Shown here in pieces: positions 22,401-33,231 of a stretch of 64,000 nucleotides of DNA (positions are counted from its first letter, which is position 1; every line of letters begins with the position of its first letter). The notes beneath the pieces were generated by a model. It was not told the origin of the DNA. It did not search any database and saw only the letters and a list, made by a program, of their open reading frames with translations. Origin of the DNA: Daphnia pulex (taxonomy: Eukaryota; Arthropoda; Branchiopoda; Diplostraca; Daphniidae); assembly GCF_021134715.1 (NCBI RefSeq), contig NC_060027.1, positions 1,488,001 through 1,552,000 of the forward strand, in the 5' to 3' direction. The translations under genes were made by a program, and so were the position numbers.

Positions 22401-22874
22401 TTGGCTCATTCGTTGAAATGCGACAAACTAAATTGCGATTATTTGTTTTGTGACAGAATGAAGATTGCGGTCAAACACATGCATAAATGCGAGATCAGTG
22501 GCTGCCCTTTTTGCTGTCAGCTGGTTGTGTTAATTATTTATCATGTCAAACACTCTTGCCCCAAGTTAAAATATCCTAGAAACAACTGTACAGTGCCGTT
22601 TTGTAATTTTTTGAACGGGATGATTGCTAGTACAACCAATGCGAGCATTAATTCAGCATTTGCAAACATCGCGTACGTGACAAAACCGAAGGATCCGGTC
22701 ACTAAGGGTTGGAATATTTCTTCTATTAAGGAAAATCCTGGAGTTTCGGGAACTAACTTGGTGACCGTTTTACCTCAGCATTCACTAAAGGAAACTGAAA
22801 CGAAAACACAGACCAATTCTCAGCTGATCTTGCCGTCCGAGTTACGTAAATACAGCGAATTTGGTGTCTACTAA
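16481..22874 (+). CDS. Large coiled-coil protein with SIM and ZZ-TAZ2 zinc fingers (TPR/Megator-like plus CBP/p300-like chimera)
   Basis: Eleven exons (16481-16639, 16713-16786, 16854-17237, 17319-17488, 17548-17703, 17777-18096, 18155-18669, 18734-18941, 19010-20056, 20128-21783, 21858-22874) give 1,901 residues. The N-terminus has a SUMO-interaction-like motif, DIIDLVSDDEE, then Cys pairs (CISCIN, CILC, CYIC). Residues ~420-900 are coiled coil resembling the middle of TPR/Megator (KYEKELIRHTADVEQLNS, YKTQYENLKVQH). A half-TAZ finger follows (VCLCHPLKIMLKHSTSC), then a second related coiled coil, a second half-TAZ (CHVPLCLELAAVLDHITKC), a ZZ finger at ~1674-1725 (CNNCKSKVETRFRCNVC) and a TAZ2 (CDKLNCDYLFCDRMKIAVKH to NCTVPFC). 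ZZ followed by TAZ2 is the CBP/p300 order, but acetyltransferase, bromo and KIX domains are absent. A nuclear role is likely; function is unknown. Confidence 0.85.
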
Positions 22875-23454
22875 TTAATTCAAATGATGTGCTACTTAAA
22901 GAAATCAAGACGTTTTGGGATGTGTCAATACATTTTTCTGTTTTTCCCAAAATTTTAATCGTTTTTTTTTTTTTTTTTTTTAATTAATTGGTGTGTAAGT
23001 TTTCGATTATCGTTTTGTCATAAATATTTGTTAAGTTTCGGATGTAGCTGCCGGCTAATGTCGCTGTTTGGTTATTGTCATCCTCCCCAAAGAACAGCAG
23101 GATAACAAAAGGTCAAAAGCATCGAGAAAAGAGGAGCTTTAATTAAATACGGTGATGGATGCTAGAGGGTGTGCGTTCCCAACTGTCGAAAGTAAGTGTA
23201 AAAAAAATTTCCACCAGGGTACAGTCCGCATAACCGCTGCATTAGTTGTTAGGGCGCCGAAGAAGAAAGACCTCTCGTTAGCCTAATGCCAATACTAATC
23301 GTTTTGTGAAATTCAAAGAAAATCACTAAATCAGCATTTCTTTTTAAAACGTAAAATGGGTGATTAGGTTTTTATTTTTAGGCTATATTTTTAGAAACTA
23401 TTTTTTTCTTAAATCGTATCAAATTGTTTCACTTATTTTCGTAGATTGTATTTA
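22875..23454. other. 3' flank of the chimera gene
   Basis: No gene is seen. It includes a 20-base T run at 22962-22981. Confidence 0.4.
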
Positions 23455-23755
23455 ATAATAATCTAATAGCTTTAAACTCTGTGTCTTGTGTAATAATTTC
23501 TAAATCAGGCCCTTGTTGCGAGTCGCAAACGAACTCGCTGTTCCTTGTGCGTTTCTTTTGGCTAACGATGGCTTTATTTTTCAGCTACTTTGCACATCCT
23601 GTAAAAATGTATCGGCAGTTTTGTGTGGTAATTTCTTGGTGATGACTGACGATAACTATTCCACCAACAAAGATCACTTGTTAATTGTTTGATAATTGTT
23701 TTTTTCCCTACTAAATCTATTTCACGGAGATGACGAACATTTTTGGTTTATATTT
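23455..23755 (+). repeat. Internally deleted copy B of the inverted-repeat element family
   Basis: The left 230 bp match 14440-14669, including TATCGGCAGTT and GACGATAACTATTCCACC. The element start is then recognisable as AAGATCACTTGTTAA (compare AAGCTCACTTGTTAA), and after about 40 bp the sequence jumps to CACGGAGATGACGAAC, matching the right part of the full copies. The middle, including the central palindrome, is missing. Confidence 0.55.
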
Positions 23756-24447
23756 TCGTTTTCCGTCCCACTATCGTCCGTGGATTGTAAGGGCTGTCAG
23801 TAGGTGGCTAAATATTTCAATGTGTTTAGGGATTGAACTATTCAGCCCTAGTGTGTAGAGGGATGTACTGGAGGGGGGAGGGTCACCACAGTTTTGAGAC
23901 GAGAAACCATTTGTCGTTCTTTTATTTCCGAGACGCTGACCGATAAGGTTACTCCAGTCATTACTGCTGGGTACTTTCATTCCTGAAATTGTTCTTCATA
24001 AAAAAAGGTAATTCCTACTCTAATTCTTAATGTTTTCTACGGTCAATTTACGGGTAGCATGGCCTTAAATTTATATTAGCCATTTCAATGTGGCCATGCT
24101 TGTTGTACACTTTGTTAAAAATGTCGTCTCTTGCTGAGTGTTGCACGCTTCGTCATGTCAAAGTACTTTAGAACAGTACAAGTAATAATGTAGAGTAACT
24201 TAATGGTCCTATGACTGTTTCCACATTAAAATTCTGTGATGAGGTTTCTGATAGAAAATTGAGCTGTTTTATTAACAATTATCAATAATTAGTAAACTTA
24301 AGTTACATGTCATTGCAAATATTTTCTGTGATTTGTTATGTGAATTTTTTTGATTGAGAGATGCCCTTGAATTGAGCTTGAGAAGATATGAACTTTCATT
24401 TAAAATGATTTGAAAAGTGTCGATAACTAATCTAATTTATTTTGTGA
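23756..24447. other. AT-rich intergenic DNA, nothing recognised
   Basis: Only short unsupported ORFs are present, such as 23771-23980 on the minus strand. Confidence 0.35.
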
Positions 24448-25260
24448 CAGGTTGGTGGAGATTGTTCTCGATGTGGAATGCCAAATCAACAAGATGAGAT
24501 GAGATACCAAGCCTCTGTGAAGAGGCCTCTACCATGTTGCGATATGAAAATGTGCACACTAGGCAAGCTGAAATGGTAACATCTACTCGTAATATGACAA
24601 CTTCAGTGGGTTAGCATCTTGTTAAATTTTAGTCCATTTGTGTTCTTTGTTCAGAATTTACTCGAGTTGGGCCTAAAATTCATGATTTAGAAGCAATTTG
24701 ACAACTACCAACTGTTTCAAATAAGCATTTGTGAAAAAATTTTGATCACCTTGGGAAGAGTTACAATTTGGTTTATTTGAGAATTTTTACATAACAGAGC
24801 TAAAATTATCCATTTTATATTTTTGAAATTTTATTGGTTTATTAATGTACTTTTGGCTCTTGCTTTGCAGGTTTCATTGGTTAGCGAAAGTTTGAGCTGT
24901 TCATGGTTGTGATGTTTGGTGTGGCAGTCATTTTCTGATTGAGAGGTGCACTGAAATGGATCTTCTACAGACTTGCAGTTCAACATCATACTTCAATTTA
25001 CCATGTTGGTGTCCATGCAGAGTTGAGCTGTTGTGCAAAATAATAGGTGTTGCCTTGCTTTCTGGTAATTTGTTGGTGTGTTCTTCTGCTACCTGTATCA
25101 ATGTTGAGGTAATGCTGGATGAAAAGTTTTATTCAATTAATAACTAATTCTCTATTCTCGTTTCAGTTCAATCGAACGGTGCCGTTCCGGACTTCATCCA
25201 TTGGTGAAGCTAAGAAGAGGTTGCTGAACTTAATTTGGTGCTGAACTTCAATAGATTGAT
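24448..25260 (+). ncRNA. Possible spliced non-coding transcript
   Basis: Several acceptor-like sites with pyrimidine tracts occur in series on the plus strand, each followed by relatively GC-rich sequence: TTTTGTGACAG at about 24450, CTTTGCAG at about 24870 and CTCGTTTCAG at about 25166. None of the frames is convincing; the best ORF (24956-25147, 63 residues) has no known motif. A non-coding RNA or a decayed gene is possible. Evidence is weak. Confidence 0.2.
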
Positions 25261-26004
25261 AAATTATTTAGTCTTAGAGATTTTCAAATTCATATCTCTT
25301 CTCTCTTTCCCCAAGTAAACAAAATTTCCTCTTAGGTAGTTGTATGGATGGGGAATTGCAATAAGATTTTATATTTTCTGTGAGAAAGCTCAGTTAAACC
25401 TATAAAAATCTTGTGTACTGATTAACTTACATCTACCATAACAAATCTGAAATAATCAAAAATACCACCTTGTTACAAAATAAAAATTATTGAAATCATA
25501 ACTACTGACTACTGCTTTTTTTTAAATCATGAAACCATAATATATTATTCACAATTATTTTTCATCAATCCAAACATTATCCAGCCCAAATTTTTAATAA
25601 ATTTTAAAATTTGCTAAAAACAACCACCCATTTATTATTTTTACTAAGTCTTTTTCGCTAAAAATTGGCGATGTTCATTGATCCCATGTTTTTTTTGTTA
25701 ATAAAATTAAAAACTATATTTCATATTATTTTACAATTTTTATTTATTTTAACACAACCACATATATATTTTATGGCCCCCAGGGAGGGGGGGGCCTGTG
25801 ACTTTCCCAACCGCGATAATAACATGTGCCGTTATTATTTTGTTGGTGCGGAAAGCCGGAATTTAATCTAGCAGTTGTCGACTGTATCAAAACTGACATA
25901 GAATCAGTTTGCCACAGTCGTATACTGCCCAAGTAAAAAGACAAAAGACAACAGATGAAACCAATTCAAGTCAACAACTCGCTGGCAGAGCAAAACCACA
26001 AATA
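25261..26004. other. AT-rich intergenic DNA
   Basis: No coding sequence is recognised. A G-rich spot occurs near 25785. Confidence 0.35.
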
Positions 26005-26700
26005 AAAGGGGATAAAAATATTTCAAATCAGCACCACGGATACCACTTGCAAAGCAAAAAACACAAATGAAAGCAGTTAAAATTTTAAAGTCAGCAATTT
26101 GGACAACTTCTGGCTCAGCTGCTTCGGAATAACTCCAGCACAGCTACTTCTGGAATCTGGATAACACTGGCACCACATCCTGCATACAACGGTTGAACTT
26201 TTCTTCATCACACCTTTCACCATCTGGCTGCAGCGTGGTTGTTAGACCTATTGAAGAAAATAAAAAAATCACCATCAGGAAACACAAGTTAACTGGACTC
26301 TTACGACAAAAGATAAGGAGTAAGACAAAACAGATTAGCTTTCATTTCTGCAATTTTACGAAAGAAGTAAAAGTTGGAAAGGTGCTCAAATTTATACAGT
26401 AGCAAAGCCAATTGATATCTAGTCATATTCAGTAAATAGTTGAAGGAAATCTGAACAAAATAATTACTTTTGCTGTTGCATGGGATGAGACGTACGACTG
26501 GGTACAGGCAGCGAGACACACGAGGCACGACATTTCGACAAATGTACAGGCATTTTCAATTCAGATGGCAAAGTGGTATGATCAATCACCTGTAAATTGA
26601 CACATCGACATTTTACATTCCATTAACCTAATTAATTGACAAGAAATACCTTTTCATTTTGGGAAACGTCACGACCGGCATCTCACTTCTGCTGCGTCAA
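26005..26700 (-). ncRNA. Possible spliced minus-strand transcript with only short ORFs
   Basis: On the minus strand three exon-like blocks are bounded by splice signals. One ends at a donor near 26650 (AAAAG then GTATTTC). One runs from about 26592 (acceptor TTTACAG) to about 26472 (donor GTAATT). One starts at about 26247 (acceptor TTCAATAG). The last block encodes LTTTLQPDGERCDEEKFNRC followed by a stop 14 residues later. Frames do not join cleanly across the blocks, so it could be non-coding, a very short peptide gene or a relic. Confidence 0.2.
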
Positions 26701-28125
26701 GGAACAAAATGGCCGAATTTAGGCCTTGAAGACACTCGCGCCACCTGGTGGACATCAATTGGATTGCTTGCTCGCTGACAGCACGCAGCAGCTAAACTTG
26801 AATTCATGGCTTGAATTCTTCACGCCTTTCACTAGCTGGCACGAAATGAATCAAGTGGGGATGAATACCAGATACTCAAACAGCTTTCCCTATGAGACAA
26901 CACACAAATTATTTACTTGGCCATTTCCGATCATTTTCCGTAAATTTTCCAACATAAAAATCTATAATAGTAACAAAAAGTATGGGGGGTTTAAGACAAC
27001 AAATAAAACTTACAATTTTCTGAAGAAAAGAATCATTTTCCTGCCTGTGGCCGTAAGGCAGCAGCAATGTGTTGTCTGTGTTTGAGTTAGGGTTCCAACT
27101 AACTTTGGCATAGGAAATATTTCAATTAATATTCACATTCATGCAATAAGGTAAAGTTAGTTGTTACCTACTACTTGAATAGAACATTCAGAAAAACACA
27201 AATCTGGTCATGTGCCCTGTGTCTTTTCACAGGACTTCTCCCAAGTCCCATGAGTTGCTGCAATTAACCTGAAGATTACCCATGGCCTGTATTATGTCAA
27301 ATAATAGATAGCATGAAATAAAAGTAACAAATTTCTCAAGGAAGAATAATACTTGTCTGTCAATGCATTATTTGTAGAAAACATGAAAAAACAACATGTG
27401 TTGTCCACGCTGGGGTTAGTGATCTACCAACATTATTAGAAACTCCAGTTTACCAATAGAATATGAACTAAAAATGTAAAGAGGTATTCAAAGAATTGTG
27501 ACTAAGCTATTATAGGTTATTACCTGCATCAACAGGATAAAGCATTCAGCAGAACGGCGATTTTAATCAAAGAATTGATGGTAGGCTACTTGTAGTTTCA
27601 GTTGCCTTTCGCGTTCCTTCCTACACGCATGCTACACGTAATAATAGAAATATGCAAGGTGATCCAACACACATACGGAATAAATCACATTACAAACAAA
27701 TTGCACAGAAATAAACTTGAATTTACTGATGAATTCATCGGTAACTTTCATGGAAAAATTAAGGAAAACTTTTGACAACCACCCAACAATCCGCCATCAC
27801 ATGATAAACAAGAACACCTATGTCATCTATTGGACACCTTTGACACTTCAAGTCCCAAAAACGCAATTTAGTTTTGTGAGACACAACATAAAATTTTTGA
27901 AATCTAGTGATATTGTAGAAATTAAAAAACATTATTGCTTTGCATTAAAACTATTACATGTATGGGATATCAAAAATGTTTTCACCGCACTGGCTATTGG
28001 GCTGCAGTTCTGTATCTGCCATGTAACTTAAAGCAATTCAGTTCTTTAGCTACTTGTATAACTTGAACGGTGCACTTTTATTTGCTTAAACCTAGCTTGA
28101 AATCTTGAGAATAGTACAGAGAATA
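26701..28125. other. Intergenic DNA, no supported gene
   Basis: ORFs at 26726-27085 (119 residues) and 27717-28031 (104 residues) lack recognisable domains, splice context or coding-like composition. Confidence 0.35.
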
Positions 28126-28509
28126 AAGCTCACTTGCTAGTTTTATGCAAATTTTCCGGAAGTATACCGGAAGTAAGCGATAGCGCCTTAACCATTGAGC
28201 TGCCGACAAAATAAACCAAATATTCGTGATCTCCGTGAAATTTGGGGTCGATTACGTGTAATTTTAACGAAATCCAAAATTTGGTCAAAATCGAGATTTT
28301 TCCTGAACTATAGTTCAGGAAAATTCTTGAAACCGGAAGTACGCGTAGTAAGAAAAAAAAACATGAACTTTACCACAAATTTGACGAGGATCACGAATAT
28401 GTGGTTCTTTTGTGCGTCAGATGAATATTTACTAAACTACTGACAGAAATGAGAAAACCGGAAGTAGAAAAAAAAAACACAAATTATTAAAAATCTAACA
28501 AGTGAGCTT
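28126..28509 (-). mobile_element. Non-autonomous inverted-repeat (MITE-like) element, copy C
   Basis: This 384-bp block is bounded by AAGCTCACTTG and CAAGTGAGCTT. Read on the minus strand it matches 14670-15048 along its length, including the central palindrome (around 28297-28324) and the A-box-like CAGCTCAATGGTTAAGGCGC. Similarity to copy A's left extension continues beyond the right boundary to roughly 28640 (shared TACTTTGCACATC with copy B). Confidence 0.7.
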
Positions 28510-28739
28510 TTATGTGACAGAAACTGACAGCCATTACCCAAAATTTCCAGCGAGAAATTTCTTCAGAGATGTGCAAAGTAAACGTAATAAAACTGAGTGG
28601 AAAATGATCAAAGGCTATGCCGTCTAGCGTCAGGAAAAAGAAACGTTTATCAATAATAACATGAAAAAAATGTCCGCTCTAGCTTGTTGACACACTTAAT
28701 TGAAATTAGTCAATAACTAACAATAAAAGGCAATTTGAT

Positions 28740-30290
28740 ACTCACGTAATATTCTCCACTCCAAATTTGTATCAAGTCTTCATCAAAATCCAAAAAGCCA
28801 CCACCGCAGCCGTCGGAAGTTCTATTCGTATCGAAATGGCGCAATTATCGGCAATAGATTCTCTCCGTCCTTTAAAAAGTGAAATCTTTCTCGACCAGAA
28901 AATTAGTACCATCTAATCCGAGCTATCAATCACCAGTTTGAAGGATTACATCCATGTAACCGTCCTTGGCCATGAAGAAAAAGAAGCCATCAAGATAGCC
29001 TCGAGAGAAGGCCGCGGCTCTCCATTAATTGCCTATTGGCACACCTGTCACGCTATTGATTACGAATAGTTACCTGATGAGGAGATAAAAAATAGAAAGA
29101 TCATCACACTGATGACAATAGCCTTCGCATTATTTCATGACATTCCAATGATAATCGCAAATTCATCCTCCAGCTTACCCCCCCCCCCCCCCACACACAC
29201 ACAATTTCATAACGACATCGCCAGATCCGTGTACCTGTAATAAAATGTCTGGTGAAAATAAACCCGAATCGATCTAACAAGGTATTTAGGATTTTGTCAA
29301 GTATTACCTGAAGCCTTCGCTGTTACTGGGCCTTGATCCTCAGCTGATACGACGAAGCCATAGTCTTGGATTTAACTAACAAAATAATAAGCTAACTCAT
29401 AATGACACACCAGAGTGTATAAGGAATTGCTTGATGGTAATCACGGACAATTTTCATGCGTCATCACGTTTCTCCGCTGCGTAATAACACAAAATTGTTA
29501 CGCCACTAAAGCGAATCGATTTTCACTTGAAGCCGGTGCTGCCCCACCGTGACCATCGGTGATTGTTGACAAAAAGTCCTGTCTAATTTGACCGCCATTT
29601 GTTAGTAATTTTGAACGAAAAAGATTTGGGATCGATATTTCCTAATCAAAAGAATTACACAAAAATTTGAGAGGAGGAACCGATTAATAACAAGATTATA
29701 AGACATACAGGTATGCGTATCAAACCTTATTCGTGTCATAATATTCGGTTTCTTTGATGGCTTCATTGTCGCAATCGATAACTTTTTTAGTAATAAAATG
29801 TTGATCCGGAAGCGAAGCCCCGGTTGTGTCTGTCGGCAGGTTGTGTCCAACTTGGCCAAAATAGCCGCAATATCCTTTTAGGGTGTGAATCGAGCAGAAT
29901 CCAATTAGAAGTGAAAATATTCTACGGGTTAAAAAGGATGCAAATGGCAATGGGTCACATGTTTTCAACACCGACGATCCGGATTCCGGTTAATCGGTTG
30001 ACACATCCTCAATCTATTTAGATTTTAATTCTACTTGATACACAAATTTTGATTAAAAATTGATTTTTAAAAATTTTAAATTTGGGAGTTCAATGTTCCG
30101 TGACTGTGAAAGGTGAGATTACCTTTGTAATAAAATCCGGTTCCGTCTGTCCCCATCGGCGTAAAATTGTGTCGTCATTCATTTTCATCAGAAAAACACC
30201 TTTGTTTTCTACCTGACACCGACTGCAGGACCATGTCGATGAATTCTCTCGTCACCGCAACGTGAATCTTGTAGCTAATCGACTGTTAGC
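28740..30290 (-). CDS. Unrecognised, possibly decaying spliced gene (partial model)
   Basis: Reading the minus strand from about 30290, open pieces join across GT-AG sites. KIHVAVTREFIDMVLQSVS joins DGTGFYYK, which joins GYCGYFGQVGHNLPTDTTG and runs on to EAIKETEYYDTNK (donor near 29725), which joins EISIPNLFRSKLLTNGGQ and runs on to SSENRFALVA near 29505. Further open pieces occur lower down: DYGFVVSAEDQGPVTAKAS (about 29310-29370), GYLDGFFFFMAKDGYMDV (about 28955-29010) and SDGCGGGFLDFDEDLIQIW (about 28765-28825). The lower pieces do not connect without stops. A signal-peptide-like MFILVCIILVGSANS near 30330 is in a different frame. I recognise no family. It may be a fast-evolving secreted protein gene or a recent pseudogene. 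Confidence 0.35.
29178..29203. repeat. Poly-C run followed by an AC microsatellite
   Basis: Fifteen consecutive C bases (29178-29192) run directly into an AC dinucleotide repeat. It is a slippage-prone tract. Confidence 0.85.
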
Positions 30291-30379
30291 GCTGCCAACA
30301 AGGATAATGCACACTAGAATAAACATCCGGGTGCTGATGCTCTGTCGGATACCATCAAAGTGAACGTCCAGACACTTTT

Positions 30380-31791
30380 AGACAAAATTACCTGAACAAA
30401 TTTTTTAAATACCTGAACTGTGGTAGTCGCCCATTTCTACTTGATTGCCAACATTCAATTAATTCGAATGAAACGAACGTTAATCACAGAGAAAAATGGT
30501 GAACAAATAATAACACTTTGTTTGATCATTACAAATGGCGTAACTGAATTTCTTTTTTGAAATGTTTAAGGAAAAAAGAAGATTAAGATTTACTATTTTT
30601 CTCTTTTTGAAGGGGGATAAAAAGTACCGAAGTAGAATGACGGCGACATTTTTCATCCGCTTGTGACGACGAGCAACGGGAATCCAGTCGACTGAAAGCG
30701 TGTGCATCGCGTGCCCAGGCACGCACGGCACAAGTTCTAAAATATCTAATTCCCGTAACACAATTATTAATCTGGTTTGGCGTGAGTAATCGGTCAAGTG
30801 AAAGCGCTACGTCAATGACTGCAATCGATTTCCAAACAATCCAATTAAGTATCGATATTTTAAGGAATTCGCGACAATCAATTAAAATTAAAATGTCAAT
30901 GTCTCCCACGTATGACAAAGGTTTCATTTGAAAAAAATAGTTGGGGGTTTCACAAATCAAATTAACGAAATTCCACTAACAGATGCCACTAATAAATTTT
31001 TCTAAGAAATTTCGAAATCGATTTCCAGGAAATTGAAAATTTCGAAATCATCTAGAAAGTTTTTGAGTTGCAGAAAATCTGCAGCGTTTTGACAACGTAA
31101 CCAAACGGAAACAAACAAACAAAAATGTTTCATCAAGATGAGATTTCTCTCTAATTGGCGGGAAAAGAAAAAGAAAAATGGCTGACCTCACTGCAGATTT
31201 ACGTGGAAGTATTGTGCAATATTGAAACAAACCGGCCTTGGTTTAGGCTCTTTTGTTTGTCAGAAAAATGTCAGGGGTGAGGGTTAACACACACACAACT
31301 AACGACCATCAACGTTGATGACATTCGAACAAAATTCCAAAAGAAATCCGCCCCCTTTGATAAATTTGAAATTTTTAGACAAGGTCGACAAAAGGTTGTG
31401 TTTGAGTGACGTGGGGAAATGGTTCTTTCTTCCTAATAACACACATCACATGATCACACACAGAGATATATTTCTTTACGAATCAAAATTCATTGCCAAT
31501 CCCCTACTCGATAGTTAGCCCCCTCAAGGCCGCCAGACAAGTGCAGACGATTGGCTACGTCATTTTCATCTGTCGTATGTGTTTGCATCCCCTGCGGGAG
31601 AACAAAAACCTTTGTGTCACACACAGATAAGTTCAAACACTTTTGTTTTCTTTTAGTTGCAGTTTATACGTGGACTAGTACAGACACTCTAAGAAAATCA
31701 TCTCCATTTAGTTGGGAATTATACCGTCATGCAACTAGAGGTAAATTCAAATCATTTTTAACTTTTATAAACTTAACTTTAATGGCTCAAA
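30380..31791. other. Upstream region of the BTB-homeodomain gene
   Basis: I see no supported coding exon. The overlapping minus-strand ORFs at 30480-30960 have no domain and no splice partners. The right part is presumably promoter and 5' UTR of the BTB-homeodomain gene. Confidence 0.35.
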
Positions 31792-33231
31792 ATGGCTGTG
31801 CAGAGGAGGGAAGATTCGTCTCCAGCTGGAGAGAACGGGACTGAATTTACACTTCGTTGGCATCACCACGACGTGAAATTGGCCGACACGATGACACGAG
31901 CCTGGGAGAAGAAATTGTTTCTCGACGTGACGTTGGCCAGCGGCCACAGAACTTTGGGCGCCCATCGACTCGTCTTGTGCGCCTGTTCGGCCCTTTTGGA
32001 AAACCTGCTGACCTCACCGGCCCATTCGCCCGTTCAATCGCACACCAATCCCATGCTCTACTTTAACGACATCGACTTTGAAGACCTGGAAGTGCTCGTC
32101 GATTTCATGTACCGCGGGAGTATGACTGTCACTTACCAAACGCTTCCGGGCATCATCAACGCCGCCAGAATTCTTCAAATTCGTGGACTCAATCCTGGTA
32201 AAATTGTTTTTAATTTTTTGAGTTTTAATTTGTGGAGTTTGTTTTAAAATTTTTATTTTTTCGTAGATATTGACGAGCCGGTTGATTCACCACCGGAATC
32301 GAGTGGATGTAGTGAACCACCTGCACCGGAACCAACTGGCGAACCCATTCGAAAGCGGAAGAAGAAAGATGTTGTCGAAGATGTGATCAAATCTCACCAG
32401 GAAATCAAAGATGAAATGGGTTCCGATCACGAAGGATTTCACACGCCGCACGGCGGAATAAATCCCGAACATGCAAATTACGACGAACAGAAACAACAGC
32501 AACTGGCCGCTTTCCTATCCGTTTTGGCACAGCAGACGCCATTAAATCAATCGACTAAACAGACAACATCGACATCTGTCGGACCCAGTAATTAAACTCT
32601 AATTATTTGTTCCCAAAATTTTGTTATTAATTCATTTTAAACTCAGGTCCAGCTTTACGATCGAGACTCGTCTGGGATCCAGCCCACATTGTCTACCTGG
32701 AAAGTTGGTACGGAAAAGAAACTCGTTATCCCAGTCTTGTCCAGTGCCAAGCTTACGCCAATCAGCTGTCGAGAGTCCCACAATCAGGTAAATTCATCCG
32801 CAGTACTAGGGATGAAATGTTCCAACTAAATAAATCAAATGTTATTAGATCAAAGTGGCAAATCTCGGACTTCAATGTCGGTGACTGCCCAGAACGTGTC
32901 GCACTGGTTCCAGAACCGCCGCCGGAAGGATACTCATCCGGAGATTGAAGAGAAGCGAGTCAAGCGGAGTCAAACTCGCCGGACTAAAAAGAGCAACAGT
33001 GGAAATCCGCTGGATCTGACTCAGTCGACTGCTCCGCGAATGAAACAATCGATTACTCCGCCGTCACTCAACCGCTCGCCTCAGGAGCCGTCACATCATC
33101 CGGATCACGACGACCGAGACTCTGACGACGAGCCGGGACTGTGCATTGCGGAAAACGCTCACAACTCGTACAACAGCGACACGGAGAACGACCATCCATC
33201 ATCGATCCATCATCCGCACTATCAACTTTAA
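31792..33231 (+). CDS. BTB/POZ protein with C-terminal homeodomain
   Basis: Four exons (31792-32197, 32267-32587, 32647-32787, 32849-33231) encode 416 residues. Residues ~16-130 are a BTB/POZ domain of the insect tramtrack/bric-a-brac type: FTLRWHHHDVKLADTM, LFLDVTLASG, GAHRLVLCACSALLENLL, VLVDFMYRGSMTV and AARILQIRGL. An acidic and Lys/Arg linker contains the possible nuclear signal RKRKKK. Residues ~243-313 form a homeodomain-like fold, starting LVWDPAHIVYLESWYGKE and ending with the recognition helix NVSHWFQNRRRKD, with about ten extra residues between helices (PQSDQSGKSR). The C-terminus is basic, then Ser/Asp/His-rich. A nuclear sequence-specific regulator that dimerises through BTB is the natural inference. 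The ATG at 31782 is in another frame, so 31792 was chosen. Confidence 0.88.

Noticed and set aside
26726-27085. 119-residue ORF on the plus strand
   Set aside because: No domain, no splice partners, Phe/Asn/Lys-rich composition of AT-rich DNA; likely chance.
27717-28031. 104-residue ORF on the plus strand
   Set aside because: No recognisable motif and no exon context.
30480-30960. Two overlapping minus-strand ORFs of 105 and 125 residues
   Set aside because: Different frames of the same DNA, no domain, and no clean splice link to the unrecognised gene at 28.7-30.3 kb.
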